This document shows positions 1 through 7,784 of a stretch of DNA of 24,499 nucleotides, piece after piece. The stretch covers positions 1 to 24,499 of the forward strand of contig JAUVDZ010000003.1 of assembly GCA_030595015.1 (NCBI GenBank), given 5' to 3'. The stretch comes from Candidatus Peregrinibacteria bacterium (GTDB taxonomy: Bacteria; Patescibacteriota; Gracilibacteria; UBA1369; PNNO01). Position numbers and translations under genes: made by a program. Under the pieces are notes generated by a model, which was given only the letters and a program-made list of their open reading frames with translations, was not told the origin of the DNA and ran no database searches. Position 1 is the stretch's first letter. Each line of letters opens with the position of its first letter.

Positions 1-1656
1 AGAAAAAAGCTCAGACTTTATTTGTTTATCGCTCTGTTTGCAGTGCTTTTTGTTGCGTTGTATATTTTGAGCTCTCTGAGTGGATTGAGGTTTTTTATGC
101 CGCATTATTTTGATATTGCTGGTGGGCCTTTTAGTGAAAAAAATTATCTGGTTTTATTTCAAAATAATAATGAGATTCGGCCAACAGGTGGATTTATTTC
201 TGCTTATGGTGTGCTGCGGTTTCGAAATGGATTTTTTACTGGCCTAGATATAAATGATGTGTTTGGAGAAATTGCGGATCATGAATATGTTGAGCCGCCT
301 TATCCTCAAAAAGAACTTTTGGATGGTGATTTTTATCAGGGATATACATTTAGAGACGCGAATTATTATGCTGATTTCCCACAGACTGTAGCGGAAGTTA
401 TGCAAATGTATAGAAAGACTGATTCTGAGACGAATTTTGATGGTGTGATTGGAGTGAACTTAATAGTTTTGGAAGATCTCCTGGATATTGTGAAATATGT
501 TCGGATTGGAGAGCTGCAATTTACAGCTGGTAATGTATTTGAAATGCTTGAGTTCAGTCTTCATAATATTGATTATCATGATGTTGAAGAAGTGGCTAAA
601 CGAAAAAGTATTCTTGGGCCTCTTGCGAAAGCTTTAATTAAAGAAACTATTTTCTCTCCTTTCAAATGGAGAGAGGTTAGCGATATGGTTGTGAAAAATC
701 TGAATGAGAAACATGTCCAGCTTCACTTTTTTAATTCATCTTTGCAAAAGGCAATTCATGAAAAAGGATGGAGCGGAACATGGCCGACACCCGATGGCGA
801 CTTTTTGGCTGTAGTTGAGGCAAATCTCGCTGGGATGAAATCCGACAGATATATAAAAAGAGATGTTAAATATAGGCTGCAGATTTGGGAAGACAATGAA
901 AACTACACATTAACAGGCAAGACCATAATTGAAATGGAGCATTTTGGAGATTATAATGTGCCAATTAGCGGAAAATATCAGGGATATGTTCGAGTATACA
1001 TGCCAAAGGGTTCGGAGCTTGTAAGGGCAAATGTGACTACCCATGATGACTCAACTTCTGAGTATACGGTTTATGGAACGATTGTACGCTTAAATCCTGG
1101 TGATCGGCAAGTGATTGAACTTGAATATACTGTGCCTTCACGCGTATTTACGGGTAAGCGGTATGAGTTGGATTTGGTTAAGCAAGCAGGAACAATTAAT
1201 GATAGTTATTCGGTTGTAGTTGAAGCGCCGCAAGGTACGATTATTGAGTCTGATGATTTTGAAGGACGTGAAAACTATGCGATTTGGGAAGGAAATCTTT
1301 TGCGGGATATGCAACTTGAGTTTGATTTGTTACCGGATAAGTTGGGACCACGTGTGGCTTATTCTGAGATGCTTTCTTTAGATGAAATTTTAGTTGTGTT
1401 TAATGAGAGGATTGACCCTGCGTCGGTTGGGACGGTGACGATTGTGGATATGGATAAAAGTGATTCGACCGTGACGGACGAGATCGTTGTAAAGGATGTA
1501 AGTGTGGATTTTAGAGATATGCGAATTAAGATCGAAGGAATGACTGATCAATTTGAAGAGTTTTATAAGCTTTCAATAGATGGAGCGACAGATTTATATG
1601 GGAATAGCGTAAAACCGCTTCCAAAAGAGATTACTTTGGTGCAGAGGGTGGAGTGA
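1..1656 (+). CDS. DUF4012 surface protein with C-terminal Ig-like domain (5' partial)
   Basis: The reading frame is open from the first base of the window, so the gene is cut by the left edge; the TTG at 22 is only the first possible start inside the window. The visible part opens with a basic stretch (R-K-K-L-R) and one strongly hydrophobic helix (about bases 22-85), giving a membrane anchor with the rest outside. The DUF4012 signature N-N-N-E-I-R-P-T-G-G-F lies at about 163-198. The last 100 codons (about 1345-1640) look like a bacterial Ig-like domain of the Big_5/SbsA type (FNERIDP, later DLYGN). DUF4012 proteins are common in candidate-phyla bacteria and Gram-positives; their function is unknown. 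A role in the cell envelope is inferred from the anchor and Ig domain. The gene ends in TGA, which argues for the standard code. Followed after 65 bases by a promoter and the next gene. Confidence 0.85.
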   Translation, partial: RKKLRLYLFIALFAVLFVALYILSSLSGLRFFMPHYFDIAGGPFSEKNYLVLFQNNNEIRPTGGFISAYGVLRFRNGFFTGLDINDVFGEIADHEYVEPPYPQKELLDGDFYQGYTFRDANYYADFPQTVAEVMQMYRKTDSETNFDGVIGVNLIVLEDLLDIVKYVRIGELQFTAGNVFEMLEFSLHNIDYHDVEEVAKRKSILGPLAKALIKETIFSPFKWREVSDMVVKNLNEKHVQLHFFNSSLQKAIHEKGWSGTWPTPDGDFLAVVEANLAGMKSDRYIKRDVKYRLQIWEDNENYTLTGKTIIEMEHFGDYNVPISGKYQGYVRVYMPKGSELVRANVTTHDDSTSEYTVYGTIVRLNPGDRQVIELEYTVPSRVFTGKRYELDLVKQAGTINDSYSVVVEAPQGTIIESDDFEGRENYAIWEGNLLRDMQLEFDLLPDKLGPRVAYSEMLSLDEILVVFNERIDPASVGTVTIVDMDKSDSTVTDEIVVKDVSVDFRDMRIKIEGMTDQFEEFYKLSIDGATDLYGNSVKPLPKEITLVQRVE

Positions 1657-1662
1657 AAACAC

Positions 1663-1691
1663 TTGACTTTTTGGTAAAATATTATTAGAAT
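1663..1691 (+). promoter_or_regulatory. Sigma70-like promoter for the inositol-phosphatase-family gene
   Basis: TTGACT (1663-1668), 17-base spacer, TAGAAT (1686-1691), 30 bases before the ATG at 1722. The -35 box lies directly after the upstream stop codon. A second TATAAT-like hexamer at 1703-1708 has no good -35 partner. Confidence 0.65.
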
Positions 1692-1721
1692 TCCTTCTTA
1701 CTTATAATTAATTTTTATAAT

Positions 1722-2612
1722 ATGGAAAATTCTCCTGAAAGACTTCATATAAATGATCCCGAATTATTTTTTGCAACTATTTTAGATGATATCCAAGCTT
1801 TGGGTCATGAATCGCTTAGAATCCAGGATGGGATTAAAACCTATGTAAAAGGAGATGCGAGCAACTATGCTGCAAGCGCTTTAACTGAAGCAGATTTAAT
1901 AGTGCAGGAAGGAATACTTAAAGCAATTTGGGATGCAGGATATGATTGTCAAATAAACGGAGAAGAATCTGATCAATATAAATCAGAATATTTAGATAAA
2001 TTTTCTAAAGATAGCGATGTACTTGTAAGTATTGATCCTATTGACGGAACATTAGCTTATAAAAATAATCTGCCAAACTTTTGTATTGTTATTTCTGTTT
2101 ATAAAGAAGGCAAACTCGTAGGAGCCATGGTGCATACGCCAGCTTATAATAAGACTTATGCTGCATGCGAAGGTCAAAACGATAGCTGGACGTGGGAACA
2201 CAATGAAAAAACAGGGACATATGAAAAAGTTAAATTTAAAATCCAAGCCGGAGATACAGACAATCTAATAACTTATAAAGCTTCTGATGAAGAAGCAGAA
2301 GCTCTTAGAGATCAGGATTTTACAGTTCATAGACTTGAAAGAAAGGGTGAAGTAGATGAAAATTTTGCTTTAAATTCAATATTTAGAGGTGAACTTGCTG
2401 GATACTTCAGATCTAATGCACCAAGTTTAGACTGGGTACCAATTGGTTATATTGTTGAAAAAGCTGGAGGTCAAACAACTAACTTTCAAGGCGAAACTAC
2501 AGACTTGTATCAGTTATGGAATGATAAAGGAAGAGAAGGGCGAATCCCTTCTGTCCTTGTTACAACGAGTGCAAAAATTCATCAAAAAGTAGTGGATGTT
2601 CTTAAAAAATAG
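1722..2612 (+). CDS. Inositol monophosphatase / fructose-1,6-bisphosphatase superfamily phosphatase
   Basis: A 296-residue soluble protein with the metal-binding motifs of the lithium-sensitive IMPase/FBPase superfamily: T-E-A-D at 55-58, G-E-E-S at 80-83, D-P-I-D-G-T at 105-110 and a late L-D-W at 236-238 followed by E-K-A-G-G (246-250). These residues hold Mg2+ and hydrolyse a phosphomonoester; the family includes inositol-1-phosphatase, CysQ (3'-phosphoadenosine 5'-phosphate) and bisphosphate phosphatases. The exact substrate cannot be read from the motifs. An insertion-like region at about 150-180 (rich in W, D, E, K) separates the two halves of the fold. The ATG start has an AT-rich leader with no Shine-Dalgarno; the promoter is at 1663-1691. 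Its stop codon is one base from the stop of the convergent gene. Confidence 0.85.
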   Translation: MENSPERLHINDPELFFATILDDIQALGHESLRIQDGIKTYVKGDASNYAASALTEADLIVQEGILKAIWDAGYDCQINGEESDQYKSEYLDKFSKDSDVLVSIDPIDGTLAYKNNLPNFCIVISVYKEGKLVGAMVHTPAYNKTYAACEGQNDSWTWEHNEKTGTYEKVKFKIQAGDTDNLITYKASDEEAEALRDQDFTVHRLERKGEVDENFALNSIFRGELAGYFRSNAPSLDWVPIGYIVEKAGGQTTNFQGETTDLYQLWNDKGREGRIPSVLVTTSAKIHQKVVDVLKK

Positions 2613-2613
2613 A

Positions 2614-2976
2614 TTAAATATCGATCTTTGCAATTAATTGCAATGCTCTTGGATCTTCGATTTTATAAGTTGTTTTATGTAATTGTTTAAGATAATAACT
2701 AGAGTAAATAGCAGCCCCTGGATCATCAAAAGCTAAAATTCTCATCAGAGAGTTATCATCTAAATCTTCCACTCCCATTTCAATTTCATCAATACTCAAA
2801 CATTGAACTTTGCCTTCAGTTGGAGGTTCATGATCTTTATTAAACAAATAGAGTAATGAACGCCTAATATTAACGCCGGCTTCAAGTAGTGCATTTTTAA
2901 AAGCTTCAAACTCAATTTCTTCATCAAAAGCTTCTACTAAATCAATTTCAATAATTTTAACTTCGGATATTTCCAT
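2614..2976 (-). CDS. Small acidic protein of unknown function
   Basis: About 120 residues, not recognised. It starts MEISEVKIIEID, is acidic in its first two thirds (several D/E pairs), and has no membrane segment, signal peptide or cysteine cluster. An in-frame GTG at 3018 would add 14 residues, but that codon falls inside a promoter-like sequence (2999-3026) whose predicted transcript begins near 2992; the ATG at 2976 then has a leader of about 16 bases, as for other genes here. I therefore prefer the ATG. It follows the 3031-3321 gene in the same direction and meets the phosphatase gene tail to tail with one base between stops (TAG, A, TTA). Confidence 0.6.
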   Translation of the reverse strand: MEISEVKIIEIDLVEAFDEEIEFEAFKNALLEAGVNIRRSLLYLFNKDHEPPTEGKVQCLSIDEIEMGVEDLDDNSLMRILAFDDPGAAIYSSYYLKQLHKTTYKIEDPRALQLIAKIDI

Positions 2977-2998
2977 AATAAAGTAATTACAAGAAAAA

Positions 2999-3026
2999 AT
3001 GTTAACACTGTCAGCCACGAAGTCAA
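2999..3026 (-). promoter_or_regulatory. Promoter for the 2614-2976 gene
   Basis: On the minus strand: TTGACT (3026-3021), 16-base spacer, extended -10 TGT-TAACAT (TAACAT at 3004-2999). It lies just inside the end of the upstream gene's spacer and decides the start codon of the following gene. Confidence 0.45.
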
Positions 3027-3030
3027 ATTC

Positions 3031-3321
3031 CTACTTCTTCCTAAGCGCACTCAATCCCCCTAACAAAGCTCCTAAAAAGGCTCCTGCTCCGCTTCCTAAA
3101 AAGGTTGAAACATTGAGAAAATCTTCGCAATGATTTTTTAGATTTATTGCACAAACTAATTCTTGCAACCCCCAAATCCCTAATCCTAAAACAAAACCAC
3201 CTAATAATCCTGCTAAGGCTCCTCCGAATCCATAAACTAACAATCGAACGAATTGGTTTTTAATGTTGCACATATAATTTGGGTTAAATAAGTTTTGAGG
3301 CCATAATAGTTTTGGCGCCAT
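3031..3321 (-). CDS. Small glycine-rich membrane protein
   Basis: A 96-residue protein with two hydrophobic, glycine-rich segments: about residues 27-52 (many G, A, L) and about 72-92 (GSGAGAFLGALLGGLSAL). The spacing of glycines resembles Gly-zipper membrane helices, in which glycines pack helices tightly or form oligomers. Two cysteines lie between the helices. The C-terminus ends R-K-K. I know of no family for it. The start codon (3319-3321) sits inside an unusual set of inverted repeats (3301-3349) that could fold two ways, one hiding and one exposing the ATG. A second methionine at residue 17 is a possible alternative start. Confidence 0.6.
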   Translation of the reverse strand: MAPKLLWPQNLFNPNYMCNIKNQFVRLLVYGFGGALAGLLGGFVLGLGIWGLQELVCAINLKNHCEDFLNVSTFLGSGAGAFLGALLGGLSALRKK

Positions 3322-3349
3322 AACTATTATGAAGGCAAAATAGTTATGG
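3301..3349 (-). promoter_or_regulatory. Two mutually exclusive perfect hairpins around a start codon (possible RNA switch or operator)
   Basis: Three arms share one middle segment. Plus-strand CATAATAGTT (3302-3311) is a perfect inverted repeat of AACTATTATG (3322-3331), spacer 10. CCATAACTATT (3318-3328) is a perfect inverted repeat of AATAGTTATGG (3339-3349), spacer 10. In the minus-strand transcript the hairpin made by 3349-3339 with 3328-3318 has the ATG of the membrane-protein gene inside its stem; the other hairpin (3331-3322 with 3311-3302) leaves that ATG in the loop. As DNA the same arms could be protein-binding sites next to the guaA promoter. Confidence 0.6.
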
Positions 3350-3351
3350 GC

Positions 3352-3380
3352 TTAAACTAGATTTAAAAATATGATATAAG
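3352..3380 (+). promoter_or_regulatory. Promoter for guaA
   Basis: TTAAAC (3352-3357), 17-base spacer, extended -10 TGA-TATAAG (TATAAG at 3375-3380), 28 bases before the GTG start at 3409. Its -10 box overlaps that of a divergent promoter. Confidence 0.5.
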
Positions 3381-3399
3381 AGAAGCAACCAATTAACAA
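3371..3399 (-). promoter_or_regulatory. Promoter for the small membrane-protein gene, overlapping the guaA promoter
   Basis: On the minus strand: TTGTTA (3399-3394), 17-base spacer, TATCAT (3376-3371). A transcript from about 3364 would carry a leader of about 43 bases that contains both alternative hairpins at 3301-3349. Confidence 0.45.
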
Positions 3400-3408
3400 A
3401 TAATTCTC

Positions 3409-5220
3409 GTGGACAAAATAGCAGTACTCGATTTCGGCGGCCAATATGCGCATCTTATAGCCAATCGTGTGCGTCGGCTTAATGTATACTCAGAAATTCT
3501 CGATTCAAATACGCCTGCAAAAAAGCTAAAAGAATACAAGGGGATCATTATGAGTGGTGGGCCGAATAGTGTTTATGCAAAGGATGCTCCGACTTGTGAT
3601 CCTGAACTTTTTCACATTGGTGTGCCGATTCTTGGAATTTGTTATGGTCTTCAATTGATGGTTTATAAAAGAGGTGGAAAAGTTGATCAGGGAGAGGTTA
3701 AAGAGTATGGAACTGCGAGCGTGAAATTTGCAAAAAAAGAGGGTGTTTTTAAGGATATGCAGGACAGTGAAGTTGTGTGGATGAGTCATGGTGATGAGGT
3801 TAAAGAGCTTCCTGAAGGCATGGAGATTGTTGGATCAAGTGATGATTGTGCAAATGCTGCTGTTGCTGATTTAGAGAAAAATATTTATGGAGTGCAATTT
3901 CATCCTGAGGTTACGCATACTCCAAATGGAATGAAAATTCTGGAAAATTTTATTGAGATTACCGGTGCAAAGCGCGAGTGGGATTTGAGCAAATTTATCA
4001 CAGATGAGATGGGTCGAATTAGAGATCAGGTTGGTGACAATAAGGTTTTTATGCTGATTAGTGGAGGTGTTGATTCAACTGTGGCTTACAAATTGATTCA
4101 AAATGCGATTGGTCCTGAGCATACTCATGGACTTTTTGTTGATACTGGTTTGATGAGGCAGCATGAACGCGATGAGGTTGAGGAGGCTTATAAAAAAGCT
4201 GGTATTGAGAATGTGCACTTTTTCTATGCAGGAGATCGGTTTTTTGATCGACTAGTCGAATCCTATGAACCTGAAGCAAAGCGACAAATTATTGGAGATA
4301 CTTTTATTGATGTTCAAAAACACGCTATTGAAACAATGGATTTAAATCCCGAAGAATGGCTTTTAGGTCAGGGAACTATCTATCCTGATACTATTGAATC
4401 AGGTGGGACAAAACATGCATCTAAAATTAAAACGCATCATAATCGTGTTGAGCAAATTCAAAAACTGGTTGATGAAGGCAAAGTTGTTGAGCCTTTAACT
4501 CAGCTTTATAAAGATGAAGTTCGGGAAGTTGGTCGCAAGCTTGGAATTGATGATGAAATCGTTAATCGGCATCCATTTCCTGGCCCTGGGCTAGGCGTTA
4601 GATGCTTATGCGCAAAGCAGGATGACTACCCGGAAAATCATGAAAAATTACAAGAAGAAATCCTGGCATTTTTAAAAGAATATAAAGTTGCCGGATATGT
4701 TTTACCTTTAAAAAGTGTAGGAGTTCAGGGGGATGCCAGGACCTACAGAAATCCATTTGTTATTCAGACTTACAAAGACACTCCTAAAGATTGGGAATAT
4801 CTGAATGATATTGCAACAAAAATTACAAATAGATTTGGAGCGATTAATCGGGTTCTTCTAAATCTTCATCCTAAAGGAATTATGGAGATGAAAGTTAAAC
4901 CCGGATATTTAACAAAAAATCGCGTTGAGATTTTGCAAAAAGCTGATTATCGGGTTACCCAATTTATCAAATATCATAAAATGTATGACGAGATTTGGCA
5001 GTTCCCTACTGTGCTTTTGCCATTAAGTTTAAATAATGAAGATGGAGAATGCATTGTTCTCCGGCCTATCCAATCTGAAGAAGCAATGACTGCTAATTTC
5101 TATCCAATGAAGCTGGAATGGCTCGAAGAACTAACAGACAGCTTTATAGAAATGCCTGAAATAGACGGTGTTTTCTATGACTTAACAAACAAACCTCCGG
5201 GCACTATTGAGTGGGAATAG
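3409..5220 (+). CDS. guaA: GMP synthase (glutamine-hydrolysing), long eukaryote-like form
   Basis: Converts XMP to GMP with glutamine and ATP, the last step of guanine nucleotide synthesis. N-terminal class I amidotransferase: GGPNS at 50-54, nucleophile Cys78 in GICYG, His165 and Glu167 in FHPE. ATP-pyrophosphatase domain: P-loop SGGVDST at 218-224, then HPFPGPGLGVR. The end is the family hallmark KPPGTIEWE. At 603 residues it is about 80 longer than the usual bacterial enzyme (about 510-525). The extra length lies in the C-terminal dimerisation region: between LPLKSVGVQGDART and the final RPI..EEAMTANF there is an added subdomain that matches, from memory, the layout of human GMPS (LPIKTVGVQGD...DEPDW...LRQAD...FMT). 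Starts with GTG; no Shine-Dalgarno. Convergent with the next gene, six bases between stops. Confidence 0.96.
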   Translation: MDKIAVLDFGGQYAHLIANRVRRLNVYSEILDSNTPAKKLKEYKGIIMSGGPNSVYAKDAPTCDPELFHIGVPILGICYGLQLMVYKRGGKVDQGEVKEYGTASVKFAKKEGVFKDMQDSEVVWMSHGDEVKELPEGMEIVGSSDDCANAAVADLEKNIYGVQFHPEVTHTPNGMKILENFIEITGAKREWDLSKFITDEMGRIRDQVGDNKVFMLISGGVDSTVAYKLIQNAIGPEHTHGLFVDTGLMRQHERDEVEEAYKKAGIENVHFFYAGDRFFDRLVESYEPEAKRQIIGDTFIDVQKHAIETMDLNPEEWLLGQGTIYPDTIESGGTKHASKIKTHHNRVEQIQKLVDEGKVVEPLTQLYKDEVREVGRKLGIDDEIVNRHPFPGPGLGVRCLCAKQDDYPENHEKLQEEILAFLKEYKVAGYVLPLKSVGVQGDARTYRNPFVIQTYKDTPKDWEYLNDIATKITNRFGAINRVLLNLHPKGIMEMKVKPGYLTKNRVEILQKADYRVTQFIKYHKMYDEIWQFPTVLLPLSLNNEDGECIVLRPIQSEEAMTANFYPMKLEWLEELTDSFIEMPEIDGVFYDLTNKPPGTIEWE

Positions 5221-5226
5221 GGAAAT

Positions 5227-6396
5227 TTAAAACATTATCATCGTCATTACTGCGCCTGCAACTAAAGGGATTACCAGGTTATCATCAAGTTCGATGCCTC
5301 TTCTTCGCCAACCGAGATCTAATGATTCGATTATCATGCTTATTACTGCTGCCCAAAACGCTGCTGCAAAAGGAACAAAAAATAGTGCGGCAAGTGTTCC
5401 GGTTCCGATCCCCCAAAACGTGCCTTCAACATTCTTTTTCTCATTAAAAGGATTTTTTACATTTCCAAAATGACGTCCAACAATATTCGTCACTGAATCC
5501 CCTACTGCCATAATCATAATCGCTGCCATAGCAATATTTAGATCGAAAATCAGGGTAGCCAAAGATGCTCCCAAAAGCATAAAAAATGAACCGCGCCCGG
5601 GAAATCTCTTAATATGATGCGGCCTTTCAAAGTACTCCAGGACATCGTGAATTACCGGCACCCTCATGCGCAATGCAACCAAAACGACTAGTCCACCTAA
5701 AACGGTAATTATGAATAAAATCTGGGTATTCAAAAGCTGTAATTTGAGTAAAGTCACAATCACTGTGCCCATAATTAAATGTGCTATTTGCCGTCGAAGT
5801 TCAAACTTGTCAGTCACCTTCGATTTAAACCATTCAATCAGGCCGTGCCTCTGTTCTGCACCTAAAAATGTATAAGTTGTAACAAGACCAACTGTAATCC
5901 CGGCAATAATATCGCTCATGTTATGAACTCCAAGATAAATCCGACTAAACACAACCGCAAACATCATCAAATATATAAACACGAGATTTCGCTTTTTAAA
6001 TAAATGCTTCTGGAAAGGCACAAGTGCGGCAATAAATGCAGTGTGGATACTCGGAAAAGCATTGCCACTCGCCAAAAATAAAGGATCCGCATAACCCAAA
6101 GCGTAAGGACGCGGCACCTGAAAAAATATTTTTAAAATAAATGCTAATTCAAAAGCCAAAACCGAACAAATTGCCATAAACATAAGCATGCGATATTTTC
6201 GTCTCCACAAACTCACTGCAGCAATCACAATTATCAAAAACAATAAACCAAAATCAGTTATAAAATGCATAAAATTCGTCAAAAAATCGCTGTGCAAAAC
6301 CTCAAACAACGCGCTGAAGTATTCGTCGAGAAACAACGTCAAAATCACCAAAATCATCCCAAGTAACGCCATTCGCTTTGCTTTTTTTATTCCCAT
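5227..6396 (-). CDS. Fusion of PAP2 lipid phosphatase and CTP-dependent polyprenol/diacylglycerol-kinase-like domain
   Basis: A 389-residue polytopic membrane protein with two enzyme modules. Residues 1-185 form a PAP2 phosphatase with all three motifs: K89...RP (96-97), PSIH (115-118) and SR(151-152)-x5-H158, the sites that dephosphorylate undecaprenyl pyrophosphate or phosphatidic acid. Residues 195-389 look like the dolichol/phytol kinase and Dgk1 family, which uses CTP: ELRRQIAH (199-206), GRGS (267-270), VGDS...GRHFG (298-311), KNVEGT (321-326), DDN (371-373). The two activities are chemically opposite, so the protein may balance lipid carrier and carrier phosphate. It overlaps the end of murI by ten bases, so the two are translated together; with murI this points to cell-wall precursor metabolism. 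Substrates are inferred. Confidence 0.82.
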   Translation of the reverse strand: MGIKKAKRMALLGMILVILTLFLDEYFSALFEVLHSDFLTNFMHFITDFGLLFLIIVIAAVSLWRRKYRMLMFMAICSVLAFELAFILKIFFQVPRPYALGYADPLFLASGNAFPSIHTAFIAALVPFQKHLFKKRNLVFIYLMMFAVVFSRIYLGVHNMSDIIAGITVGLVTTYTFLGAEQRHGLIEWFKSKVTDKFELRRQIAHLIMGTVIVTLLKLQLLNTQILFIITVLGGLVVLVALRMRVPVIHDVLEYFERPHHIKRFPGRGSFFMLLGASLATLIFDLNIAMAAIMIMAVGDSVTNIVGRHFGNVKNPFNEKKNVEGTFWGIGTGTLAALFFVPFAAAFWAAVISMIIESLDLGWRRRGIELDDNLVIPLVAGAVMTMIMF

Positions 6397-7184
6397 AATT
6401 TAACTTTACTGACTTCTTTAATATTAAGCTTTAATTCACGATTTGCAAATTGTTTAAAGTTGTCAGTACGGTCAGTTGTTGAATATTTACGTTTACCTCC
6501 TTTGGTTAAGCGAGCCTCAATTTCAGGATGCCTCTGCAGATAATCTTCAAGTGAATCAGCCACAACTTCACCAGGATCAAATACCTGTACTTTTTTTCCC
6601 ATATATTTAGCAAAATTTCGATACATTAAAGGATAATGTGTGCAGCCTAAAATTAATGTATCAGTATTTTTAGATTTAAGATCGCGAAGATATTTTTTAA
6701 GAATCATCAAAGCTTCAGGTTTGTTGTGCCAGCCTTCCTCAATAAAAGGAACAAGCAAAGGACAAGCCTGGCTATACACTTTGATTTCAGAATCAATTTT
6801 TTCAAGCTCTTCATCATACGATTCAGAAGCAATTGTGCCGCGGGTACCCACAACTCCAATTCGCTTCAATTTAGTTGTTTCTGCTGCCTTTTCAACCAAT
6901 GGCCTTATCACTCCAAGAATTTTGCGATCTTTATATTTTTGCTGAAGATGCCTAAGCGCAAGTGCCGAAACCGTGTTACAAGCTGTGATAATAAGCTCAG
7001 CGCCCTGATCAAACAAATACTCAACAGCCTGCTCACTGTAGCGAATAACTGTCTCCTGACTACGCGTACCATAAGGTGTGCGGGCATTATCACCTAGATA
7101 AAGGTAATCATACTGTGGCAATTTTTTTATTAAAGGTTTTAAAACCGTGAGGCCTCCAAAACCTGAATCAAATAAAGCTATCAT
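6387..7184 (-). CDS. murI: Glutamate racemase
   Basis: Interconverts L- and D-glutamate to supply D-Glu for peptidoglycan; cytoplasmic and cofactor-free. All key motifs of the aspartate/glutamate racemase family are present: FDSGFGG at 5-11, DNARTPYG at 32-39, catalytic Cys69 in ACNTVSA and catalytic Cys181 in LGCTHYP. Length 265 matches the family. It lies 37 bases after the 7222-7638 gene and its 3' end overlaps the start of the PAP2/kinase gene, so the three genes are probably one transcript driven from the promoter at 7660-7687. A working murI implies that this organism makes its own peptidoglycan. Confidence 0.95.
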   Translation of the reverse strand: MIALFDSGFGGLTVLKPLIKKLPQYDYLYLGDNARTPYGTRSQETVIRYSEQAVEYLFDQGAELIITACNTVSALALRHLQQKYKDRKILGVIRPLVEKAAETTKLKRIGVVGTRGTIASESYDEELEKIDSEIKVYSQACPLLVPFIEEGWHNKPEALMILKKYLRDLKSKNTDTLILGCTHYPLMYRNFAKYMGKKVQVFDPGEVVADSLEDYLQRHPEIEARLTKGGKRKYSTTDRTDNFKQFANRELKLNIKEVSKVKLWE

Positions 7185-7221
7185 GATCTTAATTCTAATA
7201 CCATTGTGTCTAAAGTGCTAC

Positions 7222-7638
7222 TCAAATTTCACCTAATAAGGCCTCAACCTTCTTAGCTGTATCAGAAGCTAATTTTGATATATACATTGCTGATGCTTTT
7301 TTTCGGGCAAAATCTTTTTCTGCTTCTGCCAATACATCTAACATTATACCCTGCGATTCACGTGAATCTACCTTTCTTCTGTCCATTGCGTTAATTATTA
7401 CGTTTGCTTCTGCTATAAGTTTTTGTATTTTTCTTTGTGATGATTGTAATTGATTTTCTTTTTGAATAAGGTTTGGATATTCCCCATCTTCAATAAAATC
7501 TATATGCCGCGACTCTTTAAGCACATTTTGAAGTAATGGTAAATGTTCGCCAAGAACAGCTTCTTCTGTAGGATTCTGCAGATCTGATAAATCAATTTTC
7601 ATGACCTCTGCCGTAAATACACCAATTTGATGTTCCAT
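7222..7638 (-). CDS. Helical protein of unknown function
   Basis: A 138-residue protein, not recognised. The N-terminal third is acidic (IDLSDLQNPTEEAVLGEH); the rest is almost entirely predicted alpha helix, rich in K, E, A and Q, with heptad-like spacing between about residues 57 and 136. No signal peptide, membrane segment or cysteine. It ends in TGA. It is the first gene of the likely operon with murI and the PAP2/kinase fusion, but nothing in its sequence ties it to the cell wall. Confidence 0.6.
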   Translation of the reverse strand: MEHQIGVFTAEVMKIDLSDLQNPTEEAVLGEHLPLLQNVLKESRHIDFIEDGEYPNLIQKENQLQSSQRKIQKLIAEANVIINAMDRRKVDSRESQGIMLDVLAEAEKDFARKKASAMYISKLASDTAKKVEALLGEI

Positions 7639-7659
7639 GTTGTTATATTAATTAATTCT

Positions 7660-7687
7660 ATTATGATTCGCTCAATTACATTGTCAA
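7660..7687 (-). promoter_or_regulatory. Promoter for the 7222-7638 / murI / PAP2-kinase operon
   Basis: On the minus strand: consensus TTGACA (7687-7682), 16-base spacer, CATAAT (7665-7660), 21 bases before the ATG at 7638. It stands back to back with the DUF881 promoter. Confidence 0.65.
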
Positions 7688-7734
7688 AGAGAAATTCATG
7701 ACATTCGTATATTTATTATAATGCTAATTCTTAT

Positions 7735-7763
7735 TAGACATTACAGCTTTATTTTTGTACAAT
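7735..7763 (+). promoter_or_regulatory. Promoter for the DUF881 gene pair
   Basis: TAGACA (7735-7740), 17-base spacer, TACAAT (7758-7763), 21 bases before the ATG at 7785. The leader holds AAAGG seven to eleven bases before the ATG, the only Shine-Dalgarno-like sequence I found ahead of a gene in the window. Confidence 0.6.
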
Positions 7764-7784
7764 TTCCTTACTTAAAGGCTTTTT

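Noticed and set aside
22..24. TTG as the real start of the DUF4012 gene
   Set aside because: The frame is open to base 1 with a basic pre-helix segment, so the gene continues to the left.
3016..3018. GTG start for the 2614-2976 gene
   Set aside because: It lies inside the promoter-like boxes; the ATG at 2976 fits leader lengths seen elsewhere.
6640..7097. Plus-strand open frames opposite murI
   Set aside because: They are antisense shadows of a gene with intact catalytic motifs.
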